Positions 1-9,673 are shown, numbered from the stretch's first letter. The stretch: 64,000 nt of DNA from Bacillus changyiensis (GCF_027706145.1 NZ_JAQFWW010000002.1:310001-374000); one strand, 5' to 3'. Program-made: numbers and translations. The notes: generated by a model from the sequence alone, not told the origin.

Positions 1-21
1 GTACAGCTGAGGTGATCTATT

Positions 22-225
22 GTGAAATCTACTAATCGGATTCCTGCCGCCCTTTTCATTATTCTTGCTCTGTTTGTATCCATCTTTCTTAGTTTCCGAC
101 CGGAGCTATTGCAGCCTTCCGGTTACTCACTGACAGGTGATGGAATTTTAATTACCCGAACATTACTGATTGTTTCTTCATTGTTTTTTATCACTAAACT
201 AGGATACTTTCTTTTAAGAAGTTAA
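22..225 (+). CDS. small two-TM membrane protein, unknown function
   Basis: A 67-residue ORF starting at GTG 22, with a GAGGTGAT-type ribosome-binding site at 9-16. Two hydrophobic stretches (about residues 9-24 and 43-63) flank a short polar loop, so it is probably a small integral membrane protein. A strong terminator directly after its stop supports it as a real transcription unit. It converges on lutC. I do not recognise the family. The upstream region lies outside the window, so I cannot tell whether it is the last gene of an operon. Confidence 0.6.
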   Translation: MKSTNRIPAALFIILALFVSIFLSFRPELLQPSGYSLTGDGILITRTLLIVSSLFFITKLGYFLLRS

Positions 226-265
226 ACAGGGAAACCATTTTCACGGTTTCCCTGTTCGATTTTTT
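225..265 (+). terminator. Rho-independent terminator between the small membrane gene and lutC
   Basis: Perfect 12-bp stem (225-236 with 245-256), 8-nt loop, followed by a T-rich tract at 259-265. It ends the plus-strand gene; the stem can also fold at the 3' end of the lutABC mRNA from the other strand, but without a good T-run there. Confidence 0.85.
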
Positions 266-274
266 ACATCCGTT

Positions 275-997
275 TTATCGATCTGTCACCACAATATAAG
301 CCGCTTGAATAGGTCCATGGACACCGACAACTAAATCCATTTCAATATCAGCTGAATTACTTGGTCCTGTAATATAGTTGATGCAAGACGGGATGACACT
401 GCCGTCCGCAAGCTTTTGCTGGATGATCTCGCTTGCCTGTGTCATTCTTGGCACAATTGTGCTCTTCGGAACAATTGCAATATATGTCGTTGGCAATAGA
501 CTAACCGAACGCCCTTTGTCCTTTGAACTAAACAGGACAACAGTACCTGATTCGGCAAGGGTGATTTCACTAAAGGTGATTCCAATGTTTGCTTGTTCAG
601 CCTGCTCGATATTTTTCTCTCCTGCAGCAGCATCCCATTCCCACACCTTTGTGCCTACTTGTGGCCAGCTGTCCATTAACAGATCGAACAGCCCAAACTG
701 CCTAAAACGATCATCTTTTGGAACAATGACAGGCCCGCCTCCGAATCGCGCTACTTGTTTATCTAAAGCCTGATCCAATCCGACGGTGTCTGTTTCAATG
801 AATTCGGTATGAATCTTCTCGCATTGTTCTTTTAATACTACGAGAAGATCATCTACAGAATAGCCTTGGTACACCCGGTACTGTGGTTGATAAGTGTAAT
901 CTGGGACAGTGACACCTGCTGTTCTTCGTTCACGACCAAGTTGATGTGCAATCCGATTTAAAAAACGTTCTTGATGTTGGATAGTTCCTTTTGTCAT
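275..997 (-). CDS. lutC: Lactate utilization protein C (LUD-domain protein)
   Basis: 240-residue LUD-domain protein (DUF162), last gene of lutABC. LutABC oxidises L-lactate to pyruvate through iron-sulfur clusters, feeding electrons into the respiratory chain; LutC is a partner subunit without cysteine clusters. The C-terminal half carries the family signature ([20 protein letters not shown] and a following [11 protein letters not shown] stretch) also seen in LutB. Its start overlaps the lutB stop by 4 bp (ATGA), indicating translational coupling. Length matches B. subtilis LutC (240 aa). It needs no promoter of its own and is expected to be under LutR control with lutA and lutB. Confidence 0.95.
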   Translation of the reverse strand: MTKGTIQHQERFLNRIAHQLGRERRTAGVTVPDYTYQPQYRVYQGYSVDDLLVVLKEQCEKIHTEFIETDTVGLDQALDKQVARFGGGPVIVPKDDRFRQFGLFDLLMDSWPQVGTKVWEWDAAAGEKNIEQAEQANIGITFSEITLAESGTVVLFSSKDKGRSVSLLPTTYIAIVPKSTIVPRMTQASEIIQQKLADGSVIPSCINYITGPSNSADIEMDLVVGVHGPIQAAYIVVTDR

Positions 998-2430
998 CGG
1001 TCTTCCCCCTTAGTGCCTGTTTGCCTATCTTGAAACCAGTCACGAAACCTTGAACGATTTGGTGCAGGAAAATCACGAATTTGCGTCCATTGTTTTAATG
1101 GCCCCGGTCCTTTCGTGAGTTTTTCCCCCTCTTGAAATGGCTTCATGGCCGCAGGTGCCCATTTCGATCCCATTTTATAAAGAGCTGGTGTTGATGTACC
1201 CAATCCGAATGCTTTCATGGCCAACTTTTCAGAAATAGGTGCCCGCCCTTCTTTTTCAACAATTTGCTGCCGGTGTTTTAAGAGCAACTCATGAAGAGGA
1301 ATTTTGACAGGACAAGCTTCGGTACACGCTGCACACAATGATGAGGCATATGGAAGCTCTTTGTAATCATCATATCCTCCGAGAAGCGGTGATAATACAG
1401 CACCGATTGGACCTGGATAGATCGAACCGTAAGAGTGTCCGCCAACATGACGATAAACCGGACAAACATTGATGCACGCTGCACAGCGAATACATTGTAA
1501 AACAGATTGAAATTCGCTGCCTAGAATTTTTGACCGTCCATTATCAACGATGACAAGGTGGAATTCTTCAGGACCATCTGCTTCATCAGGCAGCCTAGGA
1601 CCCGAAAGCGCCGTAATATAACTTGTCAGCCGCTGTCCGACGGCACTTCTTGTCAACATTCCGACAAGTACCTCAAATTCATGAAAAGATGGAACAATTC
1701 GTTCCATGCCCATTACGGTAATTTGTGTTTTCGGAATGGTAGACACTAAGCGGCCATTCCCCTCGTTTGTCACAAGACTGACAGAACCAGTATCTGCAAT
1801 AGCAAAATTACAGCCGGTTATCCCAATATCCGCTTGCAAAAATTTCTTTCTGAGTACGGCTCTGGCATGCAGGACAAGCTCTTCAGGCTTTTCTGTTTGA
1901 TGATAACCGATCCGTTCTTTAAAAAGGTCGCGAATTTGTTGTTTATTTTTATGAAGTGCTGGTGCAACGATATGTGACGGTGGATCTTGATGATCAATTT
2001 GCAGGATGTACTCGCCCAAATCGGTTTCAACAACTTCACATCCCTCTTGTTCAAGTACTTCATTCATATTTATTTCTTCTGTGACCATCGATTTTGATTT
2101 AACGATTTTTTTACCGTTTTTCTGTTTCACGACATCACGTATGTAGGAGGATGCTTCTTCAGCGGTCTCCGCAAAAAAAACATGCCCACCTTTTTTGGCG
2201 ACATTTTCGGCAAGCTGTTCTAAATAATAATCAAGATTCTCTAGCACATGTTGTCTCATTTCTTCAGCTAACGACCGCCATTCTTCCCAGTTTCCTAGTT
2301 CTTCGGCTGCTTCCAGACGCCGCGCTCTTAACCGTTCCTGGGCACTTGAGACTGCCCCTCTCATGAAATCGTTTTCAATCCCTTTTGCGACACGTTCTTT
2401 AAATTTATCTGTTCCAATCTTCATTGCCAT
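994..2430 (-). CDS. lutB: Lactate utilization iron-sulfur protein B
   Basis: Iron-sulfur subunit of the LutABC lactate oxidase. The N-terminal part is a LUD domain ([20 protein letters not shown] near residues 200-220). It is followed by two ferredoxin-like 4Fe-4S motifs, [12 protein letters not shown] near residue 311 and CAACTEACP near residue 364, and the LutB C-terminal extension. I chose the start at 2430 ([10 protein letters not shown]) because it matches B. subtilis LutB and is 9 nt from a GGGGG ribosome-binding site; a Met at 2436 is also in frame. Middle gene of lutABC; overlaps lutC, 38 bp after lutA. Confidence 0.95.
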   Translation of the reverse strand: MAMKIGTDKFKERVAKGIENDFMRGAVSSAQERLRARRLEAAEELGNWEEWRSLAEEMRQHVLENLDYYLEQLAENVAKKGGHVFFAETAEEASSYIRDVVKQKNGKKIVKSKSMVTEEINMNEVLEQEGCEVVETDLGEYILQIDHQDPPSHIVAPALHKNKQQIRDLFKERIGYHQTEKPEELVLHARAVLRKKFLQADIGITGCNFAIADTGSVSLVTNEGNGRLVSTIPKTQITVMGMERIVPSFHEFEVLVGMLTRSAVGQRLTSYITALSGPRLPDEADGPEEFHLVIVDNGRSKILGSEFQSVLQCIRCAACINVCPVYRHVGGHSYGSIYPGPIGAVLSPLLGGYDDYKELPYASSLCAACTEACPVKIPLHELLLKHRQQIVEKEGRAPISEKLAMKAFGLGTSTPALYKMGSKWAPAAMKPFQEGEKLTKGPGPLKQWTQIRDFPAPNRSRFRDWFQDRQTGTKGEDR

Positions 2431-2468
2431 GACCATTTTCCCCCTTATCTGTACATGACCTTGATGTG

Positions 2469-3185
2469 TTATCTGCTGTTTAATACCTCTGCAATGTGCA
2501 TCACTTGGATAGGCTTACCTTTTCTTTCGATCCGACCTCCGATATTCATCAGACAGCCACAATCTGCCCCAATTAAAACATCAGCAGCGGTTTCTTCGAT
2601 ACATGCCACTTTTTCATCGACCATTTGCTCAGAGATTTGCGACATTTTCACAGAAAAAGTGCCCCCAAATCCACAACAGTTATATTTATTTGGTAATGGT
2701 ATGAATTCCAATCCTTTGACATGGCTGAGCAGTTTCATTGGTGCATCTGATACGCCAAGCAATCTTGTCATATGGCATGAAGTATGATAAGTCGCCTTTT
2801 TTTCAAGATGCGCTCCGACATCCTCTATTTTCAATACATGAACGATAAAATCCGTTAATTCGTATGTTTTATTAGCCAACCTCTGTGCTTTTTCCACCCA
2901 GTCAGGTTCATCTTTGAAGATGTGCGGGTATTCTTTAAACATAAACGCGCATGACCCCGATGGACTGACAACATAATCGCTGTGTTCAAATGCTTCAATC
3001 ATTTGTTTCATCGCCTTTTTGGCGTCTTTCACATATCCGCTATTATAGGCGGGTTGACCGCAGCAAGTTTGCCTTTCCGGAAAATCAACTTCACAACCGA
3101 GCCGTTCCAGCAATTCAACAGTTGCTTTTCCGACATTTGTCTGAAACATGTCAACCAAACATGTGACAAACAGTGAAACTTTCAT
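2469..3185 (-). CDS. lutA: Lactate utilization protein A (CCG-domain Fe-S protein)
   Basis: 238-residue protein with two CCG domains, the cysteine-rich modules of heterodisulfide reductase and glycolate oxidase GlcF. Visible motifs are [11 protein letters not shown] near residue 40 and NCCGFGGTF near residue 170, each with a distant partner cysteine (for example SPSGSCAF and [11 protein letters not shown]). First gene of lutABC, preceded by a GGGGAGAGGGG ribosome-binding site. The 5' region holds a LutR-type palindrome at 3221-3231, so repression by LutR and induction by lactate are expected. Confidence 0.95.
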   Translation of the reverse strand: MKVSLFVTCLVDMFQTNVGKATVELLERLGCEVDFPERQTCCGQPAYNSGYVKDAKKAMKQMIEAFEHSDYVVSPSGSCAFMFKEYPHIFKDEPDWVEKAQRLANKTYELTDFIVHVLKIEDVGAHLEKKATYHTSCHMTRLLGVSDAPMKLLSHVKGLEFIPLPNKYNCCGFGGTFSVKMSQISEQMVDEKVACIEETAADVLIGADCGCLMNIGGRIERKGKPIQVMHIAEVLNSR

Positions 3186-3220
3186 ATGAATCCCCTCTCC
3201 CCATGTTGAAATAAATCAGG

Positions 3221-3231
3221 TCATCTGATGT
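3221..3231. promoter_or_regulatory. LutR operator upstream of lutA
   Basis: TCATCTGATGT matches the known LutR inverted repeat TCATC-N-GATGA at all but the last base. It lies between the putative lutA promoter (3250-3278) and the lutA start. The same element recurs upstream of lutP at 4171-4181. Confidence 0.75.
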
Positions 3232-3249
3232 TTAAAACCTTCTTCTTCC

Positions 3250-3278
3250 ATCTTACACCTTGTTCATTTTTTTGGAAA
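3250..3278 (-). promoter_or_regulatory. Possible sigma-A promoter of lutABC
   Basis: On the minus strand TTTCCA, 17 nt, TAAGAT. Individual boxes are weak but spacing is exact and the LutR operator starts about 18 nt downstream of the -10, the expected place for a repressor site. Confidence 0.4.
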
Positions 3279-3303
3279 GGGGGTTATTGGAAGTTTACTC
3301 ATC

Positions 3304-3327
3304 AAAAAAACAGATCACTGGGATCTG
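3304..3327 (-). terminator. Terminator at the 3' end of lutR
   Basis: On the minus strand CAGATC-CCAGT-GATCTG followed by seven T. The stem overlaps the last lutR codons, separating lutR transcription from lutABC. Confidence 0.75.
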
Positions 3328-4049
3328 CTTTGACCTGTTTCTTCAAAATAAGCGACCAGCACTTTTTCAACATTTGTTAGGTGCTCTAGCATCGCTTTTT
3401 CTGCTTTTTTGGGGTTCTGTTCTTTCACAGCCATATAGATGGCTTCATGTTCTTCATAAAGGCGTTTCATCGTTGTCTTTTTAGAAAACAGCCAAATTTT
3501 GCGTGTTTCTTTCATCGTTTCTAATAGAAGGGATGAGACATGGTTCATTAAGCTTTTTAACAAACCATTTTGTGAAGCACCGGCAAGCGCTAAGTGAAAT
3601 GCAAAATCAGCTTTTTCACCAAGTTCATCATTTCCATCTGCCATTTTCATATTAATAAGCGCTTCCTTCATTCGCCTTAGATCAACTTCAGTCCGCTTTT
3701 GTACTGCTCCAGAGACAGCACCAATCTCGAGAATTTTCCGAACTTCAAGTAGATCACGGACATCGTTCTTTTTCATGAGCAAAGCAGCAGACAGCTGGGT
3801 GGAAATCTGTTCAGGTTCAAAGGTTTGTACATATGTACCTTCTCCTTGCTTCATCTCCACGATTCCCATTGCTTTTAAAGCGGACAGAGCCTCTCTAACT
3901 GCAGAGCGACTCACTTCAAAGCTTTCTGCTAGCGATTGAACGGAGTCTAGTTTATCACCTGGTTGAAGGTCCCCAGTCTTAATCATTTCAAGCAATGTTT
4001 CAGCCACTTCTTCATAGATTTTTTTCGTCTTGATTTGCTTGTACTTCAT
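3315..4049 (-). CDS. lutR: GntR/FadR-family repressor of lactate utilization
   Basis: 244-residue regulator: N-terminal winged helix-turn-helix of the GntR type (about residues 5-70; the stretch ESFEVSRSAVREALSALKAM is the recognition region) and a C-terminal all-alpha FCD ligand domain. LutR represses lutABC and lutP in the absence of lactate, and in B. subtilis also touches biofilm genes. The start at 4049 (MKYKQIKTKK) is chosen because a GAGGTG ribosome-binding site lies 7 nt upstream and it matches B. subtilis LutR; an in-frame upstream start at 4076 is less likely. Sits between its two targets, divergent from lutP. Confidence 0.95.
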   Translation of the reverse strand: MKYKQIKTKKIYEEVAETLLEMIKTGDLQPGDKLDSVQSLAESFEVSRSAVREALSALKAMGIVEMKQGEGTYVQTFEPEQISTQLSAALLMKKNDVRDLLEVRKILEIGAVSGAVQKRTEVDLRRMKEALINMKMADGNDELGEKADFAFHLALAGASQNGLLKSLMNHVSSLLLETMKETRKIWLFSKKTTMKRLYEEHEAIYMAVKEQNPKKAEKAMLEHLTNVEKVLVAYFEETGQSRSQ

Positions 4050-4115
4050 TTTTTTCACCTCAGGCTCGTGCTTCATTTTTCATATTATACCGTTCTTTCC
4101 AACATGAAAAAAGGA

Positions 4116-4144
4116 TTGTATTTTATGGCAATCATTAATATAAT
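4116..4144 (+). promoter_or_regulatory. Sigma-A promoter of lutP
   Basis: TTGTAT at 4116-4121, 17-nt spacer, perfect TATAAT at 4139-4144. The LutR palindrome begins 26 nt downstream of the -10, so a bound repressor would block early elongation or promoter clearance. Confidence 0.75.
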
Positions 4145-4170
4145 GCTAAATGATTGGTCTTGTGATCATG

Positions 4171-4181
4171 TCATCTGATGA
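4171..4181. promoter_or_regulatory. LutR operator upstream of lutP
   Basis: TCATCTGATGA, an exact match to the LutR inverted repeat TCATC-N-GATGA, between the lutP promoter and its ribosome-binding site. Confidence 0.8.
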
Positions 4182-4215
4182 TTAAAGACCATGATCGACA
4201 AAGGGGGAATTGAAT

Positions 4216-5907
4216 ATGGGATGGACACAAGATTATACGCCATTGGGGAACAATTTGTTGCTCTCTTCACTAGCCGCGCTGATACCGATTTTGTATTTTT
4301 TTTGGGCCTTGGCTATCAAAAGAATGAAGGGTCACACAGCAGGGATCACCACTTTGCTGATCACAGTGGTATTAGCCATTTTCATTTACGGTATGCCGGC
4401 AGAAAAAGCTGTGATGTCAGCAACTCAAGGGGCGGTATATGGACTGTTGCCAATCGGCTGGATCATTGTCACATCAGTCTTTTTGTACAAGCTTACAGTT
4501 AAAACTGGACAGTTTAAAGTGATTCGCAGCTCGGTTCTATCAATTACTAATGACCGTCGTTTGCAAGCACTTTTGATAGCGTTTTCATTTGGGGCTTTTT
4601 TAGAAGGAGCGGCAGGTTTTGGGGCACCGGTCGCGATTTCCGCTGCATTACTTGTAGGACTTGGGTTTAACCCTTTATATGCCGCAGGAATCTGCTTGAT
4701 TGCTAATACGGCACCAGTTGCCTTCGGTGCGATCGGGATTCCGATTATCGCAGTCGAGGGACCGACCGGGATTCCAGCGTTAGAAATTTCAAAAATGGTT
4801 GGCCGACAATTGCCGTTTTTGTCTATTTTTATTCCGTTTTATTTAATTGTGATGATGAGTGGTTTTCGAAGATCTTTAGAGGTCTTACCAGCCATCTTAG
4901 TGTCAGGTATTTCCTTTGCGTTCACACAGTATCTCAGTTCAAATTTCTTAGGACCTGAACTGCCCGATATATTGTCAGCGATCATATCACTTGTTGCACT
5001 TGCTATTTTCTTAAAATTCTGGAAACCAAAAAGAATATTTAAATTTGCTTATGAAAAAGAAACAGCGGCAGGACAAGAAGCTAGACAGCTCAACAGTGAT
5101 AAACAAACACATTCAGGTGGACAAGTTTTTAAAGCATGGTTGCCGTTTTTATTGCTTACAGCACTTGTCTCTATTTGGGGAATACCTTCCATGAAAAAGG
5201 CATTGACTGGACATTATACAGGGGACAACTCATTTCTGCTGTTCATTAATGAGATTGGGGAACGGTTATCATTTGCTCCTCGTGTGCCTTTTCTGGACAA
5301 TCAAATTATTGATTCTAGCGGAAAACCGATTGAAGCCCTTTATAAACTCGATTTGCTTGGTTCAGTCGGGACCGCAATCTTACTTGCCGCAGTGCTTACT
5401 AAATTTGTAACAGCCGTGTCTTGGAAAGAGTGGGGAGCTGTATTGATAGACACGCTGAAGGAATTAAAAAAACCGGTTTTGACAATTGCAGCTGTTGTCG
5501 GCTTTGCTTATGTAGTTAACTCTTCTGGGATGAGCACAACACTTGGCATGTCATTGGCAATGACTGGTACAATGTTTTCATTTTTTTCACCTGTTCTTGG
5601 TTGGCTTGGTGTGTTTATTACAGGGTCTGATACATCTGCAAATCTCCTGTTTGGCAGCCTACAAAAAGTGACGGCATCATCGGTCGGAATGGAGCCTGTT
5701 TTAGCAGTGGCAGCTAATTCCTCAGGTGGAGTCACCGGAAAAATGATTTCCCCACAATCGATCGCAGTCGCCTGCGCCGCTGTCGGACTGACAGGTAAAG
5801 AATCTGACTTGCTCCGCTTTACACTGAAACATAGTATATTTCTCTTGTTTCTTGTCTGTTTGATCACGTTTTTGCAACATCATTTGTTTTCATGGATGAT
5901 TCCATAA
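4216..5907 (+). CDS. lutP: L-lactate permease
   Basis: Integral membrane L-lactate permease of the LctP family (about 563 residues, 12 or more hydrophobic segments). The family signature GAFLEGAAGFGAPVAIS is near residue 130, and the conserved ITGSDTSANLLFG and SSGGVTGKMISPQSIAVA blocks are near the C-terminus. It brings in lactate for LutABC. I place the start at ATG 4216 (MGWTQDYTPL), with AAGGGGG upstream, rather than the in-frame TTG at 4210; this matches the B. subtilis protein. Controlled by a clear promoter and LutR operator; ends before a shared hairpin terminator with sigL. Confidence 0.95.
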   Translation: MGWTQDYTPLGNNLLLSSLAALIPILYFFWALAIKRMKGHTAGITTLLITVVLAIFIYGMPAEKAVMSATQGAVYGLLPIGWIIVTSVFLYKLTVKTGQFKVIRSSVLSITNDRRLQALLIAFSFGAFLEGAAGFGAPVAISAALLVGLGFNPLYAAGICLIANTAPVAFGAIGIPIIAVEGPTGIPALEISKMVGRQLPFLSIFIPFYLIVMMSGFRRSLEVLPAILVSGISFAFTQYLSSNFLGPELPDILSAIISLVALAIFLKFWKPKRIFKFAYEKETAAGQEARQLNSDKQTHSGGQVFKAWLPFLLLTALVSIWGIPSMKKALTGHYTGDNSFLLFINEIGERLSFAPRVPFLDNQIIDSSGKPIEALYKLDLLGSVGTAILLAAVLTKFVTAVSWKEWGAVLIDTLKELKKPVLTIAAVVGFAYVVNSSGMSTTLGMSLAMTGTMFSFFSPVLGWLGVFITGSDTSANLLFGSLQKVTASSVGMEPVLAVAANSSGGVTGKMISPQSIAVACAAVGLTGKESDLLRFTLKHSIFLLFLVCLITFLQHHLFSWMIP

Positions 5908-5915
5908 AAGGCAGA

Positions 5916-5945
5916 AAAACAGTCCGTGGAGAAAGACCACGGACT
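5916..5945. terminator. Shared terminator of lutP and sigL
   Basis: Perfect 9-bp stem (5921-5929 with 5937-5945) between convergent genes. On the minus strand it is followed by five T, so it works best for sigL. Confidence 0.8.
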
Positions 5946-5955
5946 TTAGCCTTTG

Positions 5956-7248
5956 TTAATAACGTTTTCTGATAGATGAAGGCAAAATATTGAGCTGATC
6001 TCGATACTTGGCGACCGTTCGTCTTGAAATCACAATGCCATACCTCTCTTTTAATAAATTAGCTAGCTTTTGATCTGAAAGCGGTTTCATTTTATTTTCT
6101 TCTTCAACAAGAGAAAGGAGTTTCGCTTTGGCTGTCTGGTTGGAAGTATGACCGACACTTGCATCTTTAACTTTTGCTGAAAAAAAGCGTTTAAGTTCGC
6201 AAAGCTCATAAGGAGTTTGCACATATTTCCCCTTTACCGCTCGGCTGACCGTTGATTCATGAACTCCGAGAACATCGGCAACTTCTTTTAATGTTAATGG
6301 TTGAAGGTCGTCTTTTCCTTTTAGAAAATAATTTTGTTGGCAAGCAATAATTTCTCCCATCACTTTAGTCATTGTTTCTCTTCTCTGTCTGAGCGCCTGA
6401 TCAAGCCATTTCCACTGTTTATATTTGTCAGCCAAAAAGACGGATGTGTCATCTTTTGCTCCTCGATTCAAGAATGGTTCATAAAATGAGTGTAATTGAA
6501 TGTCCGGAAATGAACGACTGTTGAGCTCAAACATCACGATACCGTCTCGAATAAAAATCAGTACATCTGGTTCGATATAAACACTTCGTTCATCAGCTTC
6601 ATATGCCAAACCAGGTCGTGGTGAAAGCTCTGTGATCAGATCTTGAATATGTTGTAGCTCTGCTAGGGAAAGTCCTGTTCTAGCAGAGAGCTCTTTCCAA
6701 GCTCTGTTTGCGAACAATTCAAAATAACTGGAGATGACTTCTTCTGCAGCTGCTGTTTCTTTTGGCAGGCGTTGCAATTGGATGAGAATACACTCCTGCA
6801 GCGAACGGGCGCCAACTCCTGCTGGTTCAAGAGATTGCAATTTTACGAGAACTTTTTCAATCTCTTCACTCGTTTCAGACAAATCAGACGCGATAACGAA
6901 TAGATTTTCTGTTAAATAACCGTTTGTATCAAGGGAATTGATCAAGTATTGAAAAATTCGTGTTTCTCGTTTTGATAGTTGTAAATCGAGCGCCTGGCGT
7001 TTTAGAGCGGTTTGTAAATCTTCCTGAGTTTTTGCTGTTTCAGGTCTTTGTAAAACCTGATCTGTTTTATGGTAAAATGATCGAGGAATATCAGAATCTT
7101 TTCGTTCAATAAGAGGGTTTTCCAGTGAGAGTTCATCAATCTGATTGTTTAGTTCGGCTGAAGTATACTGCAGAATTTGAATGGCTTGTGTCAGGTTTTG
7201 GGTTAAATAAAGCTTTATCGTTTGTTGTTGCTGAACATGCAAGTTCAT
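5956..7248 (-). CDS. sigL: RNA polymerase sigma-54 factor (SigL)
   Basis: 430-residue sigma-54. Region I at the N-terminus is glutamine-rich (HVQQQQTIKLYLTQNLTQAI), followed by the core-binding domain, the helix-turn-helix (LTLKEVADVLGVHESTVSRA near residue 315) and the RpoN box SRRTVAKYRDQL near the C-terminus. It directs activator-dependent transcription from -24/-12 promoters such as the lev, acetoin, arginine (roc) and bkd operons. Start at 7248 (MNLHVQQQQ) follows a GGGGGAAAG site; the upstream in-frame Met at 7269 lacks one. Slightly shorter than B. subtilis SigL (436 aa). Confidence 0.95.
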   Translation of the reverse strand: MNLHVQQQQTIKLYLTQNLTQAIQILQYTSAELNNQIDELSLENPLIERKDSDIPRSFYHKTDQVLQRPETAKTQEDLQTALKRQALDLQLSKRETRIFQYLINSLDTNGYLTENLFVIASDLSETSEEIEKVLVKLQSLEPAGVGARSLQECILIQLQRLPKETAAAEEVISSYFELFANRAWKELSARTGLSLAELQHIQDLITELSPRPGLAYEADERSVYIEPDVLIFIRDGIVMFELNSRSFPDIQLHSFYEPFLNRGAKDDTSVFLADKYKQWKWLDQALRQRRETMTKVMGEIIACQQNYFLKGKDDLQPLTLKEVADVLGVHESTVSRAVKGKYVQTPYELCELKRFFSAKVKDASVGHTSNQTAKAKLLSLVEEENKMKPLSDQKLANLLKERYGIVISRRTVAKYRDQLNILPSSIRKRY

Positions 7249-7323
7249 GAGCTTTCCCCCTCTCTTCATTAGTTTACACGATTCATTCCATACCGTATAG
7301 ACTTTTAAAGGAGTGTTTTTTAA

Positions 7324-7530
7324 ATGACAGAACTTTTTTCAGTACCGTATTTCATAGAAAATTTAAGGGCACATATTGAAATGAATCCAAACGAGGATAA
7401 GATTCATGCGATGAACAGCTATTACCGCTCGGTCGTCTCAACGCTTGTTCAAGATCAATTGACAAAAAACGCAGTTGTCTTAAAACGGATTCAGCATTTA
7501 GATGAGGCTTATACCAAAGTAAAAGATTGA
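7324..7530 (+). CDS. yvfG: YvfG family small protein
   Basis: 68-residue soluble protein, mostly helical, conserved between sigL and epsO in B. subtilis relatives. A ribosome-binding site (AAAGGAGTG, 7308-7316) precedes the ATG and a terminator follows at once. No catalytic motif is visible and the function is unknown. It is divergent from sigL and converges on epsO. Identification rests on position, size and recalled family similarity. Confidence 0.8.
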   Translation: MTELFSVPYFIENLRAHIEMNPNEDKIHAMNSYYRSVVSTLVQDQLTKNAVVLKRIQHLDEAYTKVKD

Positions 7531-7536
7531 TGAAAA

Positions 7537-7570
7537 CCGGCTGTTATCTTTGAACAGCCGGCTCTTTTTC
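7537..7570. terminator. Terminator between yvfG and epsO
   Basis: Perfect 9-bp stem CCGGCTGTT / AACAGCCGG (7537-7545 and 7553-7561). On the plus strand it is followed by CTCTTTTTC. The stem includes the epsO stop codon, so it probably also ends the eps operon mRNA. Confidence 0.85.
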
Positions 7571-8512
7571 TGTTTGATGTTGGATGAGCTTTGTGTATGG
7601 AATATCCTTCATCCATGTATTGTAATAGTTTGCATTTTTCCCATATGAATTATCAATCACGACATTTTCCTTTTGCAACAAACACGATAAAATATGACCG
7701 TGTAACCTTGATGTCTCAACAGATTCATAGCGGCTGAAAAAGCCGATCGATTTTGTGACGAGATAATCGGAGTAACGTTTCCAATAAGACGCGATTGGCA
7801 GCAGATTTCCCACCTTTTTATTGAGCATGTTTAATGTCTGTAATCGTTTAATTCCACGTTTATCACGATCTGATAAGATTACGTTCCAGTCATATGTATC
7901 TTGTTCACTTTCGTTTTGTAAACTGCTGTTTGCTTCTTTATCTGTTCTGATTAATCGTAAAACAGGAGCTAAAGGTTTTTCAGTTGGTTCAATCGGCCAC
8001 AGCTGATGAGCCATATCAGGCATCATCCTAATATGTTTTACTTCTTGGAAATGTTCATTTGCAAATTGGAATGATGCTAATTCCCTCGTGAATAAATACA
8101 GGTCGGGATGGGATTCTAATATATGCTTAGACATCTTGATATGCTCTTCATTTTCATAATAAATCGATTGCGGCAAAATGACAATTCGATTTTCGGGATA
8201 ATGCTTGATGACAAGTTCTCTAAACTGCTGAAAATGCGGATATAAATCACCAAAATTACCGCCGCCTTGACAGACAATGATCACATCTTTATCAATCTTT
8301 CGGCCCGGAATGAAATTTTCAGCGTTCCACCTTTCACGCACTTTGATCCCATAGTTTTGAAAAAAAGCTTCCGTACCTTTCATAATCAGAAGATCCCCTA
8401 CATTCCCATACAGAGGATAATCTAAATAAACTACTGATGAACCCTTTGGAATAGCATCTAACAATTCTCCAAGCTTTTCTTTTAAACTGTCCATAGAATA
8501 AGTTTTAGCCAT
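7544..8512 (-). CDS. epsO: Pyruvyl transferase EpsO
   Basis: 322-residue polysaccharide pyruvyl transferase family protein (CsaB-like fold), last gene of the eps operon. The family hallmarks are visible: PLYGNVGDLLIMKGTEAFF near residue 33, the glycine-rich CQGGGNFGDLYP near residue 91, and SRLHGHILSCL near residue 270. It is expected to add a ketal-linked pyruvate to a sugar of the biofilm exopolysaccharide, as does EpsI in the same operon. A ribosome-binding site GAGAGGTAGG precedes the ATG. 15 bp after epsN. Confidence 0.93.
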   Translation of the reverse strand: MAKTYSMDSLKEKLGELLDAIPKGSSVVYLDYPLYGNVGDLLIMKGTEAFFQNYGIKVRERWNAENFIPGRKIDKDVIIVCQGGGNFGDLYPHFQQFRELVIKHYPENRIVILPQSIYYENEEHIKMSKHILESHPDLYLFTRELASFQFANEHFQEVKHIRMMPDMAHQLWPIEPTEKPLAPVLRLIRTDKEANSSLQNESEQDTYDWNVILSDRDKRGIKRLQTLNMLNKKVGNLLPIASYWKRYSDYLVTKSIGFFSRYESVETSRLHGHILSCLLQKENVVIDNSYGKNANYYNTWMKDIPYTKLIQHQTEKEPAVQR

Positions 8513-8527
8513 GTATACGCCTACCTC

Positions 8528-9673
8528 TCATTGATATTGAATTTGCTGAACAAGCATTTGAATAATTCGGTCTTGTTCTTCTTTTGTTAAACTGGAACCT
8601 GAAGGCAGACAGAGACCTCTCGCAAATAAATCATCACAAACAGAGTCATCTTCATGATGTGGATAAAAAACGGCATCTTGAAAGAGCGGTTGTCTATGCA
8701 ATGGTTTCCACAGTGGCCGCGCTTCAATGTTTTCGTTGGCAAGTGCTTCAATGATTTCTCCTGGTGTCGTTTTCATCTTTTTCTGATCAAAAGTTAAGGT
8801 CGTTAACCAACGGTTTGACATTCCTTGTTCAGGCATAAACTCGATTCCATCGATTTCAGAAAGCGCTTCTTGATATCGTTGAAAAACAGCACGCCGTGCG
8901 TTTACTCTGTCATCCAAAACGGCAAGCTGAGCAACCCCAATTCCAGCCAGAACATTACTCATCCGATAATTGTAGCCGGCTTTTTCATGCTGATAGTGAA
9001 CCGCTGGCTCACGGGCTTGTGTTGCTAAAAACCGAGCCTTTTTCAAGGCATCTTCATCATCACTAACAAGCATTCCCCCGCCTGAAGTCGTAATAATTTT
9101 ATTACCGTTAAATGAATAAATACCAAATCGACCAAAAGCTCCACTCTTTTTGCCTTTGTAGACAGAACCAAGCGATTCGGCCGCATCCTCAATCACAGGC
9201 ACAGCATATTGATCACAAATAGCAAGGATCTCGTCCATTTTTGCACTTTGACCATATAAATTGACAACAATGACGGCTTTTGGAAGGTTTCTGTTTCGTT
9301 CAGCTTCGTCCAATGCGCGCTCAAGTGCTTGTGGAGACATGTTCCAAGTATGTCTTTCAGAATCGATAAAAACCGGTCTTGCTTGTTCATATAAGACAGG
9401 ATTTGCACTAGCTACAAATGTAAAAGCAGAACAAAATACTGTGTCACCTTTTGTAACTCCCAATAGTTTGAGTGCAAGGTGAATTGCAGCAGTCCCTGAG
9501 CTGACGGCAGCTGCTCCAGCTGTTCCTACATAATCAGCCAGTTTTTCTTCAAATGTATTAACAAGCGGGCCAAGGGGAGCAATCCAGTTTGTTCGAAATG
9601 CTTCGGCAATATAACGCTCTTCCTCTCCGCTCATATGTGGCGGTGATAAAAAAATTCGCTTCTTTTGACTCAT
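8528..9673 (-). CDS. epsN: PLP-dependent sugar aminotransferase EpsN
   Basis: 381-residue DegT/DnrJ/EryC1/StrS aminotransferase. PLP-site features are visible: SSGTAAIHLAL near residue 55, the VPVIEDAAESLGS block near residue 155, and the Schiff-base lysine in SFNGNKIITTSGGG near residue 185. EpsN aminates the 4-keto sugar made by EpsC, so that EpsM can acetylate it to the bacillosamine-type building block. The ATG at 9673 with AAAGGGTG 7 nt upstream is a better start than the in-frame GTG at 9682, which lies inside that ribosome-binding site. Confidence 0.95.
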   Translation of the reverse strand: MSQKKRIFLSPPHMSGEEERYIAEAFRTNWIAPLGPLVNTFEEKLADYVGTAGAAAVSSGTAAIHLALKLLGVTKGDTVFCSAFTFVASANPVLYEQARPVFIDSERHTWNMSPQALERALDEAERNRNLPKAVIVVNLYGQSAKMDEILAICDQYAVPVIEDAAESLGSVYKGKKSGAFGRFGIYSFNGNKIITTSGGGMLVSDDEDALKKARFLATQAREPAVHYQHEKAGYNYRMSNVLAGIGVAQLAVLDDRVNARRAVFQRYQEALSEIDGIEFMPEQGMSNRWLTTLTFDQKKMKTTPGEIIEALANENIEARPLWKPLHRQPLFQDAVFYPHHEDDSVCDDLFARGLCLPSGSSLTKEEQDRIIQMLVQQIQYQ

